A stretch of DNA of 64,000 nt, taken from Enterobacter sp. 638. Lineage in GTDB: Bacteria > Pseudomonadota > Gammaproteobacteria > Enterobacterales > Enterobacteriaceae. Position 1 is the stretch's first letter, and every line of letters starts with the position of its first letter. A program made the position numbers and the translations under genes. Location: the NCBI RefSeq assembly GCF_000016325.1, contig NC_009436.1, positions 1,302,001 through 1,366,000 on the forward strand, read 5' to 3'. The notes under the pieces were generated by a model. That model saw only the letters and a list, made by a program, of their open reading frames with translations. It was not told where the DNA came from and did no database searches. Positions 37,321 to 46,995 of this stretch are shown here, in pieces.

Positions 37321-38246
37321 AGGTGATTCGTGCGGGGCTGTACACCTCGGTTCAGGACGAGGGCCGTATCGGCCTGCGTCAATCGGGGATCAGCTATTGC
37401 GGTGCGCTGGATAAACCGGCGTTGCAGATTGCGAATTTACTGGTGGGCAACGATCCGAATACGGCGGCGCTGGAAATAACACTGGGTCAATGCAGCGTCG
37501 AGTTTGAGCGCGACAGCTGGTTCGCCCTGACCGGCGCAGGTTGCGACGCGACGCTTGATGGCGCAGCGGTCTGGACCGGCTGGCGATTAAAGGCTAAAGC
37601 CGGGCAGCGCCTGACGCTGAATCGCCCGTTGCACGGGATGCGCAGCTATCTGGCAGTTGATGGCGGCATTGACGTACCGGAAGTGATGAATTCATGCAGC
37701 ACCGATCTCAAAACGGGAATCGGCGGGTTTGAAGGCCGTTTGCTGAAAGATGGCGACAGAGTGCCGCTTCGTCCAGGTTTGCGGGAATTTGCTGAAACGC
37801 AGGGGGTTAAGCAACTGCTGTGGACCAACCGCATTCGCGCGCTGCCGGGGCCGGAATACCATGAGTTTGACCAGCCTTCGCAGGATGCTTTCTGGCGTCT
37901 GCCGTGGAAGCTCAGCCCGCAAAGTAACCGCATGGGTTACCGTTTACAGGGCCAGCAGCTGGCGCGCACTACCGATCGCGAAATGCTGTCACATGGTCTG
38001 CTGCCGGGCGTGATTCAGGTACCGCACAACGGCCAACCGATTGTCCTGATGAATGATGCTCAGACCACGGGGGGATATCCGCGTATCGCCTGCATCATCG
38101 AGGCGGATATGTACCATCTGGCGCAAATTCCGCTGGGTCAGCCGATTCACTTTGTGCAATGCACGCTGGAAGAGGCGCTCGAAGCGCGACGCGTACAAAA
38201 GCAACATATCGAACAACTGGCATGGAGGTTGAATGATCGTCGTTGA
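37314..38246 (+). CDS. pxpC: 5-oxoprolinase subunit PxpC
   Basis: A 310-aa KipA/biotin-dependent-carboxylase-like subunit that works with PxpB; the pair activates 5-oxoproline with ATP. Typical motifs are [23 protein letters not shown] at the N-terminus (residues 12-34), [18 protein letters not shown] and the C-terminal [15 protein letters not shown]. It overlaps pxpB by seven bases and pxpA by 14, so the three subunits are translationally coupled. Confidence 0.95.
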   Translation: MLKVIRAGLYTSVQDEGRIGLRQSGISYCGALDKPALQIANLLVGNDPNTAALEITLGQCSVEFERDSWFALTGAGCDATLDGAAVWTGWRLKAKAGQRLTLNRPLHGMRSYLAVDGGIDVPEVMNSCSTDLKTGIGGFEGRLLKDGDRVPLRPGLREFAETQGVKQLLWTNRIRALPGPEYHEFDQPSQDAFWRLPWKLSPQSNRMGYRLQGQQLARTTDREMLSHGLLPGVIQVPHNGQPIVLMNDAQTTGGYPRIACIIEADMYHLAQIPLGQPIHFVQCTLEEALEARRVQKQHIEQLAWRLNDRR

Positions 38247-38970
38247 TTTGAATGCGGATTTAGGTGAAGGCTGCGCGAGCGATGCTGAATTATTGACGCT
38301 TGTTTCTTCCGCCAATATTGCCTGCGGCTTTCACGCCGGGGACGCGCAAACCATGCAGACGTGCGTTCGCGAGGCGTTAAAAAATGGTGTGGCACCAGGC
38401 GCGCATCCGAGCTTTCCCGATCGGGAAAAATTTGGTCGGACGGCGATGAACCTGCCGCCGGAAACGGTGTACGCCCAAATGCTGTATCAAATTGGTGCGC
38501 TAGAGGCTATTGCGCGCGCCGAAGGAGGGCAACTTCGTCACGTTAAGCCGCACGGGATGCTCTATAACCAGGCGGCAAAAGATGTCGCGCTGGCGGATGC
38601 TATCGCGCGTGCGGTTCATGCCGTTAGCCCGACGTTGATTCTGGTGGGGCTGGCGGGCAGCGAACTGATTCGCGCCGGGGAACGCTATGGTTTGGTGACG
38701 CGCGAGGAGGTGTTTGCCGATCGCGGTTATCAGGCAGATGGAAGCCTCGTGCCGCGCACTGCGCCGGGCGCGCTGATTGAGGATGAAGAACAGGCGCTGG
38801 CCCAAACCCTGGAAATGGTGCAACAGGGTCGGGTGAAAAGTATCACCGGGGAATGGGCCAGCGTGCAGGCGCAGACCGTCTGTCTGCATGGCGATGGCGA
38901 ACACGCCCTGGCGTTTGCCCGTCGCCTGCGCAAAGAATTTGACGCTAAAAATATAAAAATCAGTGCATAA
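38233..38970 (+). CDS. pxpA: 5-oxoprolinase subunit PxpA (LamB/YcsF family)
   Basis: The 245-aa catalytic LamB/YcsF subunit of PxpABC. Conserved acidic and His residues occur in DLNADLGEG (5-13), [27 protein letters not shown] and [20 protein letters not shown] at 38233 lies within the end of pxpC. In E. coli nei follows soon after; here three extra genes intervene, the first only 40 nt away. Confidence 0.95.
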   Translation: MIVVDLNADLGEGCASDAELLTLVSSANIACGFHAGDAQTMQTCVREALKNGVAPGAHPSFPDREKFGRTAMNLPPETVYAQMLYQIGALEAIARAEGGQLRHVKPHGMLYNQAAKDVALADAIARAVHAVSPTLILVGLAGSELIRAGERYGLVTREEVFADRGYQADGSLVPRTAPGALIEDEEQALAQTLEMVQQGRVKSITGEWASVQAQTVCLHGDGEHALAFARRLRKEFDAKNIKISA

Positions 38971-39010
38971 CGCACAAACGCAAACACAACTTAACAACAG
39001 GAAAGAGAAC

Positions 39011-39730
39011 ATGGCAGAGACGCTATCGCTCTGGCCACTCATCGGTATTGCGGTGATTGTGGTCGGGTTTTTATTACGTTTTAATCCGGTGCTGGTGGTG
39101 ATTGTCGCCGGTATCGTGACCGGTCTGGCGGCGCATATGCCGGTCGCCACTATCCTCGAAAAACTCGGCGAGGGGTTCCTGAACACCCGTAATCTGCCGT
39201 ATATCCTGCTGATTCCTCTTGCGGTGATCGGTCTGCTGGAGCGCCACGGGCTGAAAGAGCGCGCGCAGGCGTGGATTGCCAAAATTCACAGCGCCACCGC
39301 GGGCCGCTTGCTGATTGTCTATCTGTTCGTGCGCGAAGCGTCAGCCGCGATGGGTCTCACCAGCCTCGGCGGTCATCCGCAGATGGTGCGTCCGCTGCTG
39401 GCCCCGATGGCGGAAGGTGCGGCAGAGAAAAAATACGGCGAACTGCCGGGCGCGGTGCGTTACCGTCTGCGCGCCATGTCGGCGGCGACCGATAACGTCG
39501 GGTTGTTCTTCGGCGAAGACATTTTTGTCGCCTTTGGCGCGATCATCTTTATGCATAACTTTATGCTCGAGTCTGGCGGTATTCAGACCGAGCCGCTGCA
39601 CATTGCCTTGTGGGGCATCCCGACGGCGATCTGTGCCTTTATCATTCACGCCACTCGCCTGTGGCGGCTGGATAAGCATCTTGAACGTGAGCTGGCGAAA
39701 ACCTCGCCTACGCAGGGAGATGCCTCATGA
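39011..39730 (+). CDS. DUF969 family membrane protein, candidate 5-oxoproline/peptide transporter subunit
   Basis: A 239-aa hydrophobic protein of the DUF969 family. I count five to six membrane spans (for example LIGIAVIVVGFLL, VLVVIVAGIVTGLA, YILLIPLAVIGLL, IFVAFGAIIFMHNFML, IALWGIPTAICAFII). Conserved loops include REASAAMGLTSLGGHPQMVRPLL and MSAATDNVGLFFGED, polar motifs placed like substrate or ion sites. ATG at 39011 follows AGGAAAGAGA. Its stop overlaps the next gene by four bases. The family has no proven function known to me. Lying between pxpA and pcp, it probably moves 5-oxoproline or pyroglutamyl peptides; that role is inferred from context. Confidence 0.85.
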   Translation: MAETLSLWPLIGIAVIVVGFLLRFNPVLVVIVAGIVTGLAAHMPVATILEKLGEGFLNTRNLPYILLIPLAVIGLLERHGLKERAQAWIAKIHSATAGRLLIVYLFVREASAAMGLTSLGGHPQMVRPLLAPMAEGAAEKKYGELPGAVRYRLRAMSAATDNVGLFFGEDIFVAFGAIIFMHNFMLESGGIQTEPLHIALWGIPTAICAFIIHATRLWRLDKHLERELAKTSPTQGDAS

Positions 39731-40722
39731 ATTTCCAGCAAAGCTATTTGTACTGGCTGGCGGGGCTGATCCTGCTGATCGTCGCGGTGATGTCATTTCG
39801 CGATAAAGCTAACCCGCGCCGCGTGACGACCGGAATGTTCTGGGGTATTTACGGCCTGATGTTCCTGTTGGGTGACTGGACGTATCAGCTGGTGGGCGAT
39901 AAGCGTACCGTGCATATTGCGGTGGGCGTTGCGGTGGTGGGGCTGGCGCTGATTGCCGGTTTCGGCGGCGTGCGTCTGGGCAGCTATCATCAACGCAAGC
40001 AGGAAGAACGTGAAGCCAGCGCAACGCGTCTGGGTAACAGACTGTTCTTTCCGGCGCTCGCCATTCCCGTGGTGACCGTTGTCGGCGTGCTGATGTTCAA
40101 CAATATTCCTGGAATGCAGGAAACGCTGTTTGGACCGGGCAACCATTCGACGCTGGTGACGCTGTTTTCCATGACCGTTGGCTCGCTGATTGGTCTGGCG
40201 ATGGCGGTAAAAATGACGCACGAAAAAGTGCATCAACCGCTACAGGAAGCGCGTCGTCTGCTGGACTCCATCGGCTGGGCGTTTATCCTGCCGCAAATTC
40301 TGGCGACGCTGGGGCTGTTGTTTACCGCCGCAGGCGTGGGCGATGGAATTTCCTGGCTCACGAAAACTTATCTGGCGGTGGATAGCCGCTTTATCGCCGT
40401 AGCGGTCTACGCGATTGGCATGGCTGTGCTGACGATGGTGATGGGCAATGCGTTTGCCGCGTTCCCGATTGTGACGGCGGGGATCGGTATTCCGATTCTT
40501 GTGCTGCAACACGGCGGTAATCCGGCCGTGATGGCGGCGATTGGGATGTTCTCCGGCTATTGCGGAACGCTGATGACGCCGATGGCGGCGAACTTCAATA
40601 TTGTGCCCGCTGCGCTGCTGGAATTGCCGGATAAAAATGCGGTGATCAAGGCGCAGATACCGACCGGCGTGCTGTTGCTGATCGTCAACGTGTTCCTGAT
40701 GTACTTCCTGATGTTCTTATAA
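39727..40722 (+). CDS. DUF979 family membrane protein, partner of the DUF969 protein
   Basis: A 331-aa protein of the DUF979 family with about nine hydrophobic spans. A basic loop (SYHQRKQEEREASATRLG) lies after the third span. Notable motifs are the glycine-rich FPIVTAGIGIPILVLQHGGNPA and the conserved SGYCGTLMTPMAANFNIVPAALLEL near the C-terminus, which recall permease re-entrant loops. It overlaps the DUF969 gene by four bases (ATGA), which points to a fixed-ratio complex. The pcp gene begins 9 nt after its stop. Transport of pyroglutamyl compounds is inferred from position only. Confidence 0.85.
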   Translation: MNFQQSYLYWLAGLILLIVAVMSFRDKANPRRVTTGMFWGIYGLMFLLGDWTYQLVGDKRTVHIAVGVAVVGLALIAGFGGVRLGSYHQRKQEEREASATRLGNRLFFPALAIPVVTVVGVLMFNNIPGMQETLFGPGNHSTLVTLFSMTVGSLIGLAMAVKMTHEKVHQPLQEARRLLDSIGWAFILPQILATLGLLFTAAGVGDGISWLTKTYLAVDSRFIAVAVYAIGMAVLTMVMGNAFAAFPIVTAGIGIPILVLQHGGNPAVMAAIGMFSGYCGTLMTPMAANFNIVPAALLELPDKNAVIKAQIPTGVLLLIVNVFLMYFLMFL

Positions 40723-40731
40723 GGAGGCGCG

Positions 40732-41376
40732 ATGCGTCATATTTTAGTCACCGGTTTTGAGCCTTTTGGCGGTGAGACCCTGAACCCTTCCTGGGAAGTG
40801 GTTAAACAGCTCGAGGGGATGACCATTGATGACTGTCGCGTAGTGACGCGGCAGTTGCCTTGCGTGTTTGGCGAGTCACTAACGTTGCTCAATTCTGCTA
40901 TCGACGAACTGAATCCGACCGTGGTGATTGCCGTAGGGCAGGCGGGCGGTCGTGTAGATATTACCGTCGAACGTGTCGGCATTAACGTCGATGATGCGCG
41001 AATTCCTGATAATCGTGGGCAGCAGCCGATTGATGTTGCTATTGTGCCGGACGGGCCTGCGGCATGGTTTAGCTCGCTGCCCATCAAAGCAATGGTGGCG
41101 GCGATGCGCGAAAAAGGCATTCCCGCTTCAGTGTCGCAGACGGCGGGGACATTCGTTTGTAATCACGTGATGTACGGTTTGCTGCATAAAATCCGTGAAC
41201 GCACGAACGTGAAGGGCGGGTTTATTCATATTCCGTACTTACCTGAACAGGCCGCGGCGCATGCTGGCGCACCGAGTATGGCGACGCAGACGGTGAAAGC
41301 GGCGCTGGAAATCGCCTTGACCGTGGCGCTGCGTCAGTCATCTGACATCAACGCCGTGGGCGGCGCGACGCACTAA
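40732..41376 (+). CDS. pcp: Pyrrolidone-carboxylate peptidase (pyroglutamyl peptidase I)
   Basis: A 214-aa cysteine peptidase of family C15 that removes N-terminal pyroglutamate from peptides. The catalytic triad is exactly placed at Glu80 (ITVERVGIN), Cys143 ([14 protein letters not shown]) and His166 (GFIHIPYLP). The oxyanion-side motif GFEPFGG is at residues 8-14. RBS AAGGAGG precedes ATG at 40732. Its product, 5-oxoproline, is the substrate of PxpABC encoded just upstream, so the operon makes biochemical sense. The gene is not present at this locus in E. coli K-12. Confidence 0.96.
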   Translation: MRHILVTGFEPFGGETLNPSWEVVKQLEGMTIDDCRVVTRQLPCVFGESLTLLNSAIDELNPTVVIAVGQAGGRVDITVERVGINVDDARIPDNRGQQPIDVAIVPDGPAAWFSSLPIKAMVAAMREKGIPASVSQTAGTFVCNHVMYGLLHKIRERTNVKGGFIHIPYLPEQAAAHAGAPSMATQTVKAALEIALTVALRQSSDINAVGGATH

Positions 41377-41401
41377 CGATGTATTAAAAAAGGATGTAAA
41401 C

Positions 41402-42193
41402 ATGCCAGAAGGACCGGAGATCCGCCGTGCGGCGGATAGCCTGGAGGCGGCGATAAAGGGCAAACCCCTCACCAATGCGTGGTTTGCTTTTCCTCAGTTA
41501 AAATCTTTCGAGTCGTCGTTAATTGGGCAAAAAGTCACGCAGATTGAAACGCGTGGCAAAGCGTTGCTGACGCATTTTTCCCATAACCTGACGTTATATA
41601 GCCACAATCAACTTTATGGGGTCTGGCGGGTGGTTGATGCAGGTGAGCACCCACAAACCTCAAGGATATTGCGCGTCAGGCTGCAAACGGCGGATAAAGC
41701 GATTTTGCTCTACAGCGCATCTGACATAGAGATGTTAACGCCGGAGCAACTCCTCACTCACCCCTTCCTGCAACGCGTCGGGCCGGATGTACTGGATATG
41801 CGGTTGACGGCAGAAGAGGTGAAAGCGCGGTTGTTGTCGCCGAAATTCCGCAATCGACAGTTTTCAGGATTGCTGCTGGATCAGGCCTTTCTTGCCGGAT
41901 TGGGCAATTATTTGCGTGTCGAAATTCTCTGGGAAGTGGGGCTGGCGGCGCAGCGTAAGGCTTCGCAGCTCAGCGAGGAACAGCTTGATGCGCTTTCACA
42001 TGCCTTGCTGGAAATTCCGCGTCTGTCGTACAACACGCGTGGCGTGGTGGATGACAATAAGCATCACGGTGCGTTGTTTCGCTTTAAGGTGTTTCATCGA
42101 GAGGGTAAAGCCTGCGAGCGGTGCGGCGGGGTGATTGAGCGCAGCACGCTTTCTTCACGACCGTTTTACGGGTGTCCGGTGTGTCAAAAGTAA
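41402..42193 (+). CDS. nei: Endonuclease VIII (DNA glycosylase/AP lyase)
   Basis: Excises oxidised pyrimidines and nicks the abasic site. The 263 aa equal the E. coli length. The catalytic Pro2-Glu3 ([12 protein letters not shown]) is at the N-terminus, the helix-two-turn-helix contains [12 protein letters not shown], and the C-terminal zinc finger is CERCGG...CPVCQK. It follows pcp by 25 nt and may share its transcript, although the function is unrelated. A weak hairpin with T-rich tail (about 42192-42220) follows. Confidence 0.96.
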   Translation: MPEGPEIRRAADSLEAAIKGKPLTNAWFAFPQLKSFESSLIGQKVTQIETRGKALLTHFSHNLTLYSHNQLYGVWRVVDAGEHPQTSRILRVRLQTADKAILLYSASDIEMLTPEQLLTHPFLQRVGPDVLDMRLTAEEVKARLLSPKFRNRQFSGLLLDQAFLAGLGNYLRVEILWEVGLAAQRKASQLSEEQLDALSHALLEIPRLSYNTRGVVDDNKHHGALFRFKVFHREGKACERCGGVIERSTLSSRPFYGCPVCQK

Positions 42194-42267
42194 AACGACA
42201 ACCTAAGGGTTACCGTTTTTGATGTTTTCACCTTATCCCGGTGAGAGGGCATCAGACCGTACAATTA

Positions 42268-42293
42268 AAAAACGCGCCAGCCGGCGCGTTTTT
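42268..42293. terminator. Bidirectional terminator between nei and gltA
   Basis: AAAACGCGCC, loop AGCC and GGCGCGTTTT form an 11-bp stem with A and T tracts on either side. It lies 15 nt after the gltA stop. A degenerate copy of the small CCCTTATCCC-type repeat (42231-42250) lies just to its left. Confidence 0.9.
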
Positions 42294-42308
42294 AACAGAC
42301 AAATCGAA

Positions 42309-43592
42309 TTATTGCTTGATGTCTGATTTGAAATCACGCTGCTCGTAGCCTGTGTACAGCTGACGAGGACGGGCGATTTTCATGCCGTCGGTGTGCATTT
42401 CGTTCCAGTGTGCAATCCAGCCCACTGTACGCGCCATGGCAAAGATCACGGTGAACATGGTAGACGGAATGCCCATCGCTTTCAGAATAATGCCAGAGTA
42501 GAAATCGACGTTCGGGTACAGTTTTTTCTCGATGAAGTACGGGTCGTTCAGCGCGATGTGTTCCAGCTCCATCGCCACTTCCAGCAAATCATCTTTCGTA
42601 CCCAGCTCTTTCAGCACTTCATGGCAGGTTTCACGCATGACGGTTGCGCGCGGGTCGTAGTTTTTGTAAACACGGTGACCGAAGCCCATCAGACGGAAGG
42701 AGTCATTTTTGTCTTTCGCACGACGCACGAATTCAGGAATGTGCTCAACAGAGCTGATCTCTTCCAGCATCTTCAGTGCGGCTTCGTTTGCGCCACCGTG
42801 CGCTGGTCCCCACAGGGAAGCGATACCGGCAGCGATACAGGCGAACGGGTTCGCGCCTGAAGAGCCTGCGGTACGGACGGTGGAGGTCGATGCGTTTTGT
42901 TCGTGGTCGGCGTGCAGGATCAGAATACGGTCCATCGCGCGCTCAAGCACCGGATTAACCTCGTAAGGCTCGCACGGCGTAGAGAACATCATGTTCAGGA
43001 AGTTGCCTGAATAGGAGAGGTCGTTGCGCGGATAAACGAATGGCTGACCGATAGAATATTTGTAACACATCGCCGCCATGGTTGGCATTTTGGACAGCAG
43101 GCGGAACGCTGCGATGTCACGATGGCGTTGGTTATTGACGTCCAGCGAGTCATGGTAGAACGCCGCCAGCGCACCGGTAATACCGCACATCACAGCCATC
43201 GGGTGAGAGTCACGACGGAAGGCGTGGAACAGACGGGTAATCTGCTCGTGAATCATGGTGTGGCGGGTGACGGTCGTCTGGAATTCATCGAACTGTGCCT
43301 GCGTCGGTTTTTCGCCGTTCAGCAGGATGTAGCACACTTCCAGATAGTTGGATTGAGTGGCTAATTGATCGATGGGGAAACCGCGGTGGAGCAGGATACC
43401 TTCGTCACCGTCGATGAAGGTGATTTTGGATTCGCAAGATGCGGTAGAAGTGAAACCAGGATCAAAGGTAAACACCCCTTTTGAGCCCAAAGTACGAATA
43501 TCAATAACATCCTGACCGAGCGTGCCTTTTAGCACATCCAGTTCAATAGCAGTGTCACCATTTAGGGTGAGCGTTGCCTTTGTATCAGCCAT
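42309..43592 (-). CDS. gltA: Citrate synthase (type II, NADH-sensitive)
   Basis: Condenses oxaloacetate and acetyl-CoA to citrate, the entry to the TCA cycle. The 427 aa equal the E. coli length. Catalytic residues are His265 ([10 protein letters not shown]), His306 ([13 protein letters not shown]) and Asp363 (PNVDFYSG). Cys207, next to the allosteric NADH site of the E. coli enzyme, is kept. The promoter proposed at 43931-43959 implies a leader of about 330 nt that contains repeat copy 43643-43741. Confidence 0.97.
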   Translation of the reverse strand: MADTKATLTLNGDTAIELDVLKGTLGQDVIDIRTLGSKGVFTFDPGFTSTASCESKITFIDGDEGILLHRGFPIDQLATQSNYLEVCYILLNGEKPTQAQFDEFQTTVTRHTMIHEQITRLFHAFRRDSHPMAVMCGITGALAAFYHDSLDVNNQRHRDIAAFRLLSKMPTMAAMCYKYSIGQPFVYPRNDLSYSGNFLNMMFSTPCEPYEVNPVLERAMDRILILHADHEQNASTSTVRTAGSSGANPFACIAAGIASLWGPAHGGANEAALKMLEEISSVEHIPEFVRRAKDKNDSFRLMGFGHRVYKNYDPRATVMRETCHEVLKELGTKDDLLEVAMELEHIALNDPYFIEKKLYPNVDFYSGIILKAMGIPSTMFTVIFAMARTVGWIAHWNEMHTDGMKIARPRQLYTGYEQRDFKSDIKQ

Positions 43593-43642
43593 TTACGGTC
43601 TCCTTAGCGCCTTATTGCTTAAGACTGCCAAAACACTTCGTT

Positions 43643-43741
43643 TTCACGCTATCTCTGCGTTGGCAACGCCACGAAACCGGGTCACACCGCGATGGATGAT
43701 GCCTCGGATTCACCGACTTGCCGCCTTGATCTAGCGCGAAT
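43643..43741 (+). repeat. Intergenic repeat family, copy 1 (in the gltA leader)
   Basis: Compared with copy 2 (44345-44445), the ends TTCACGCTA, TGCGTTGGC, GACTTGCCGCCTT and CGCGAA are shared in the same order and spacing, with a more diverged middle. It starts 51 nt upstream of the gltA ATG. The family resembles long imperfect-palindrome repeats known in enterobacterial intergenic DNA; I cannot assign a family name with certainty. Confidence 0.65.
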
Positions 43742-43930
43742 GACGCTGTGTTGGGATTTGCATTCAGCTGTTAATCACCGTTACCAGTTTGTTATTTGGC
43801 TTGCCGCTCAGCTCGCGAGGAGAAACCAGGGTACAGAGCTATGGCGCCTTGCAGGTAAACGAATGAAAAATCAGAGAAACAACAGCAAATCAGTGTCTTC
43901 GCAGTCCGAATTATTCAAACCTGTATACCA

Positions 43931-43959
43931 CTAATAACTGTCCTGATAACTTCGGTCAA
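43931..43959 (-). promoter_or_regulatory. gltA promoter
   Basis: On the minus strand TTGACC (43954-43959), 17 nt, TATTAG (43931-43936). The surrounding bases match the E. coli gltA upstream region. The transcript would start near 43924. Confidence 0.75.
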
Positions 43960-44107
43960 TACCATCACACTGTTACATAACTAAATCTCAGGTGAAAGAG
44001 AGACCTCATAACTTTTGCGCATTATATGCCTTTTCCGCTGACGTTTGTAACAATATTGTTTAATCTTTGTCAAATCCGATGATTAAAATTTAAAATAATG
44101 TTGTTAT

Positions 44108-44123
44108 CGTGACTGTGATCACT
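44108..44123. promoter_or_regulatory. CRP site upstream of sdhC
   Basis: CGTGA, 6 nt, TCACT fits the CRP consensus with two mismatches. Its centre is about 80 bp upstream of the start predicted from the sdh promoter, close to the position used in E. coli. Confidence 0.65.
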
Positions 44124-44160
44124 GTTCCGCATAAAACCCGACAAACTGTATGTAGGTTAA

Positions 44161-44189
44161 TTGTAATGGTTTTGTGAACGACCTATACT
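44161..44189 (+). promoter_or_regulatory. sdhCDAB-sucABCD promoter
   Basis: TTGTAA (44161-44166), 17 nt, TATACT (44184-44189). The following bases (GCCGCCAGGTCTCCGGAACA) are those of the E. coli sdh leader. Start near 44196 gives a leader of about 288 nt, longer than the E. coli one because of the repeat at 44345-44445. Confidence 0.8.
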
Positions 44190-44344
44190 GCCGCCAGGTC
44201 TCCGGAACACCCTGCAATCCCGAGCCACCCAGCGTTGTAACGTGTCGTTTTAGCATTTGGAAGCAATGTTTTGCATGACGCGCAGTTATAGAAAAGGACG
44301 CTGTCTGACCCGCATCGCAGCCGGAGTAAGGAAATCCCATAGTC

Positions 44345-44445
44345 TTTCACGCTACAGGTGCGTTGGCTGCGCCCGCTCACCCCGGTTACATAGTTCACTA
44401 TGATCTCGGGTCTCCCGGACTTGCCGCCTTCCTGTTACGCGAAAT
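44345..44445 (+). repeat. Intergenic repeat family, copy 2 (in the sdhC leader)
   Basis: About 101 bp with the same end blocks as copy 1. The centre CATAGTTCACTATG (44389-44402) is a near-palindrome that is perfect in the inverted third copy (CATAGTTAACTATG at 47866-47879). It sits between the E. coli-like leader GGAAATCCC and the AAGGGAATAATAAG ribosome-binding segment, so it is transcribed with sdhC. Confidence 0.75.
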
Positions 44446-44483
44446 CCAAAGGGAATAATAAGAACAGCATGTGGGCGTTATTC

Positions 44484-44873
44484 ATGATAAGAAATGTGAA
44501 AAAACAAAGACCTGTCAATCTGGATCTGAAAACGATCCGGTTCCCTGTAACGGCAATAGCGTCCATTCTCCACCGTGCATCCGGTGTGATTACGTTTGTG
44601 GCGGTCGGCATTTTGCTGTGGTTACTGGGAACGAGCCTCTCTTCTCCTGAAGGATTCCTCCAGGCTTCGGCCATCATGAGCAGCTTCTTCGTGAAATTTA
44701 TCATGTGGGGCATTTTGACCGCGCTGGCATTCCACGTGGTTGTGGGTGTTCGCCATATGCTGATGGACTTTGGTTATCTGGAAGAAACATTCGAAGCAGG
44801 GAAACGCTCTGCCTATATTTCGTTTGCCATTACTGTCGTGTTTTCAATTCTCGCAGGAGTCCTCGTATGGTAA
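44484..44873 (+). CDS. sdhC: Succinate dehydrogenase cytochrome b556 subunit SdhC
   Basis: A 129-aa membrane anchor of complex II with three helices. His84 ([11 protein letters not shown]) is the haem b ligand, and Ser/Arg near residues 27-31 (SILHRASG) line the ubiquinone site. ATG at 44484 (MIRNVKKQ) is the accepted E. coli start. A second ATG five codons earlier (MWALF, 44469) sits closer to AAGGGAATAATAAG, so both are possible. It overlaps sdhD by seven bases. In relatives its mRNA is a target of RyhB and Spot 42. Confidence 0.95.
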   Translation: MIRNVKKQRPVNLDLKTIRFPVTAIASILHRASGVITFVAVGILLWLLGTSLSSPEGFLQASAIMSSFFVKFIMWGILTALAFHVVVGVRHMLMDFGYLEETFEAGKRSAYISFAITVVFSILAGVLVW

Positions 44874-45214
44874 GCAACGCCTCCGCATTAGGACGCAACG
44901 GCGTACATGACTTTATTCTGGTCCGCGCTACCGCCATCGTCCTCACGCTTTACATCATCTATATGATCGGTTTCTTTGCGACCAGCGGCGAGCTGACGTG
45001 GGAAATCTGGAGTGGGTTCTTCGGATCTGCCTTCACCAAAGTGTTCACCCTGCTGGCGCTGTTCTCAATCCTTATTCATGCCTGGATTGGCATGTGGCAG
45101 GTGTTGACCGATTACGTTAAACCGTTGGCGATTCGCCTGCCTCTGCAACTGGCTATCGTCGTTGCTCTGGTGGTTTACGTTATTTATGGATTTGTTGTGG
45201 TGTGGGGTGTGTGA
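44867..45214 (+). CDS. sdhD: Succinate dehydrogenase membrane anchor SdhD
   Basis: 115 aa, three membrane helices, the E. coli length. His71 ([15 protein letters not shown]) ligates or lies near the haem, and Tyr83 contacts ubiquinone. ATG at 44867 lies inside the end of sdhC, and the stop shares one base with the sdhA start (TGATG). Confidence 0.96.
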   Translation: MVSNASALGRNGVHDFILVRATAIVLTLYIIYMIGFFATSGELTWEIWSGFFGSAFTKVFTLLALFSILIHAWIGMWQVLTDYVKPLAIRLPLQLAIVVALVVYVIYGFVVVWGV

Positions 45215-46980
45215 TGAAACTGCCAGTCAGAGAATTTGATGCTGTTGTGATTGGTGCGGGTGGCGCAGGTATGCGCGCAGCACTGCAAATTTCCCAGAGC
45301 GGCCAGACCTGTGCGCTGCTCTCAAAAGTTTTCCCAACCCGCTCGCATACGGTTTCTGCCCAGGGTGGCATCACCGTTGCGCTCGGTAATACCCATGAAG
45401 ATAACTGGGAATGGCACATGTATGACACGGTGAAAGGCTCCGATTATATCGGTGACCAGGACGCCATCGAATATATGTGCAAGACCGGCCCTGAAGCGAT
45501 TCTCGAGCTTGACCATATGGGCCTGCCATTCTCCCGTCTGGATGATGGCACCATTTATCAGCGTCCGTTTGGCGGCCAGTCGAAGAACTTCGGCGGCGAG
45601 CAGGCGGCACGTACTGCCGCAGCGGCTGACCGTACCGGTCACGCGTTGCTGCACACGCTCTATCAGCAGAACCTGAAAAACCACACCACGATTTTCTCCG
45701 AGTGGTATGCACTCGATCTGGTGAAAAATGAAGATGGCGCAGTGGTCGGGTGTACCGCGCTGTGTATCGAAACCGGGGAAGTGGTTTACTTCAAAGCGCG
45801 CGCAACGGTGCTGGCCACCGGCGGCGCAGGCCGTATTTATCAGTCCACCACGAACGCGCACATCAACACCGGTGACGGCGTTGGTATGGCGATCCGTGCC
45901 GGTGTTCCGGTGCAGGATATGGAAATGTGGCAGTTCCACCCGACCGGTATCGCCGGTGCGGGCGTACTGGTCACAGAAGGCTGTCGTGGTGAAGGCGGAT
46001 ATCTACTGAACAAACACGGCGAGCGCTTCATGGAGCGTTACGCGCCAAATGCTAAAGACCTGGCGGGTCGCGACGTGGTGGCGCGTTCCATCATGATCGA
46101 AATCCGTGAAGGTCGCGGCTGCGACGGCCCATGGGGTCCGCATGCCAAACTGAAACTCGATCATCTGGGTAAAGAGGTTCTGGAATCCCGTCTGCCGGGC
46201 ATCCTGGAATTGTCCCGTACCTTTGCTCACGTTGACCCGATCAAAGAGCCTATCCCGGTTATCCCAACCTGCCACTACATGATGGGCGGTATTCCGACCA
46301 AAGTGACCGGTCAGGCGTTGACCGTGAATGAGCAGGGCGAAGACGTGGTGATTCCAGGCCTGTTCGCAGTCGGTGAAATCGCCTGCGTATCGGTACACGG
46401 CGCTAACCGCCTGGGCGGTAACTCTCTGCTCGACCTGGTGGTGTTCGGTCGTGCGGTGGGGATACATCTGCAAGAGTCGATTGCCGAGCAAGGTGAACTG
46501 CGTGATGCGACTGAGGCGAATATTGACGCTTCTCTTGAGCGCCTGAACCGCTGGAACGGTAATCGTGACGGTGAAGATCCGGTCGAAATCCGCAAAGCGC
46601 TGCAGGAATGTATGCAGCACAACTTCTCGGTCTTCCGTGAAGGTGACGCGATGGCGAAAGGGCTTGAGCAGTTGAAAGCCATCCGCGAGCGTCTGAAAAA
46701 TGCGCGTCTGGACGATACCTCCAGCGAGTTCAACACCCAGCGCGTTGAGTGTCTGGAGTTGGATAACCTGATGGAAACCGCCTACGCGACGGCTGTATCC
46801 GCAAACTTCCGTACTGAAAGTCGTGGCGCGCATAGCCGCTTTGACTATCCGGATCGTGATGATGCTAACTGGCTGTGCCATTCCCTGTATCTGCCAGAGT
46901 CGGAATCCATGACACGACGTGAAGTCAATATGGAACCGAAACTGCGTCCGGCGTTCCCGCCGAAGATTCGTACCTATTAA
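45214..46980 (+). CDS. sdhA: Succinate dehydrogenase flavoprotein subunit SdhA
   Basis: The 588-aa catalytic subunit that oxidises succinate to fumarate. The FAD-binding [13 protein letters not shown] motif begins near residue 12. His45 ([11 protein letters not shown]) carries the covalent FAD. The substrate site includes HPTGIAGAG, the Arg of GGYLLN...RDVVARS and [10 protein letters not shown]. It is coupled to sdhD by a one-base overlap. Confidence 0.97.
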   Translation: MKLPVREFDAVVIGAGGAGMRAALQISQSGQTCALLSKVFPTRSHTVSAQGGITVALGNTHEDNWEWHMYDTVKGSDYIGDQDAIEYMCKTGPEAILELDHMGLPFSRLDDGTIYQRPFGGQSKNFGGEQAARTAAAADRTGHALLHTLYQQNLKNHTTIFSEWYALDLVKNEDGAVVGCTALCIETGEVVYFKARATVLATGGAGRIYQSTTNAHINTGDGVGMAIRAGVPVQDMEMWQFHPTGIAGAGVLVTEGCRGEGGYLLNKHGERFMERYAPNAKDLAGRDVVARSIMIEIREGRGCDGPWGPHAKLKLDHLGKEVLESRLPGILELSRTFAHVDPIKEPIPVIPTCHYMMGGIPTKVTGQALTVNEQGEDVVIPGLFAVGEIACVSVHGANRLGGNSLLDLVVFGRAVGIHLQESIAEQGELRDATEANIDASLERLNRWNGNRDGEDPVEIRKALQECMQHNFSVFREGDAMAKGLEQLKAIRERLKNARLDDTSSEFNTQRVECLELDNLMETAYATAVSANFRTESRGAHSRFDYPDRDDANWLCHSLYLPESESMTRREVNMEPKLRPAFPPKIRTY

Positions 46981-46995
46981 TGCGGAGACAGGACA

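Noticed and set aside
44400..44483. N-terminal extension of SdhC from ATG 44400
   Set aside because: The extension translates the intergenic repeat and has no homology; the ribosome-binding segment AAGGGAATAATAAG lies inside it, pointing to a later start.
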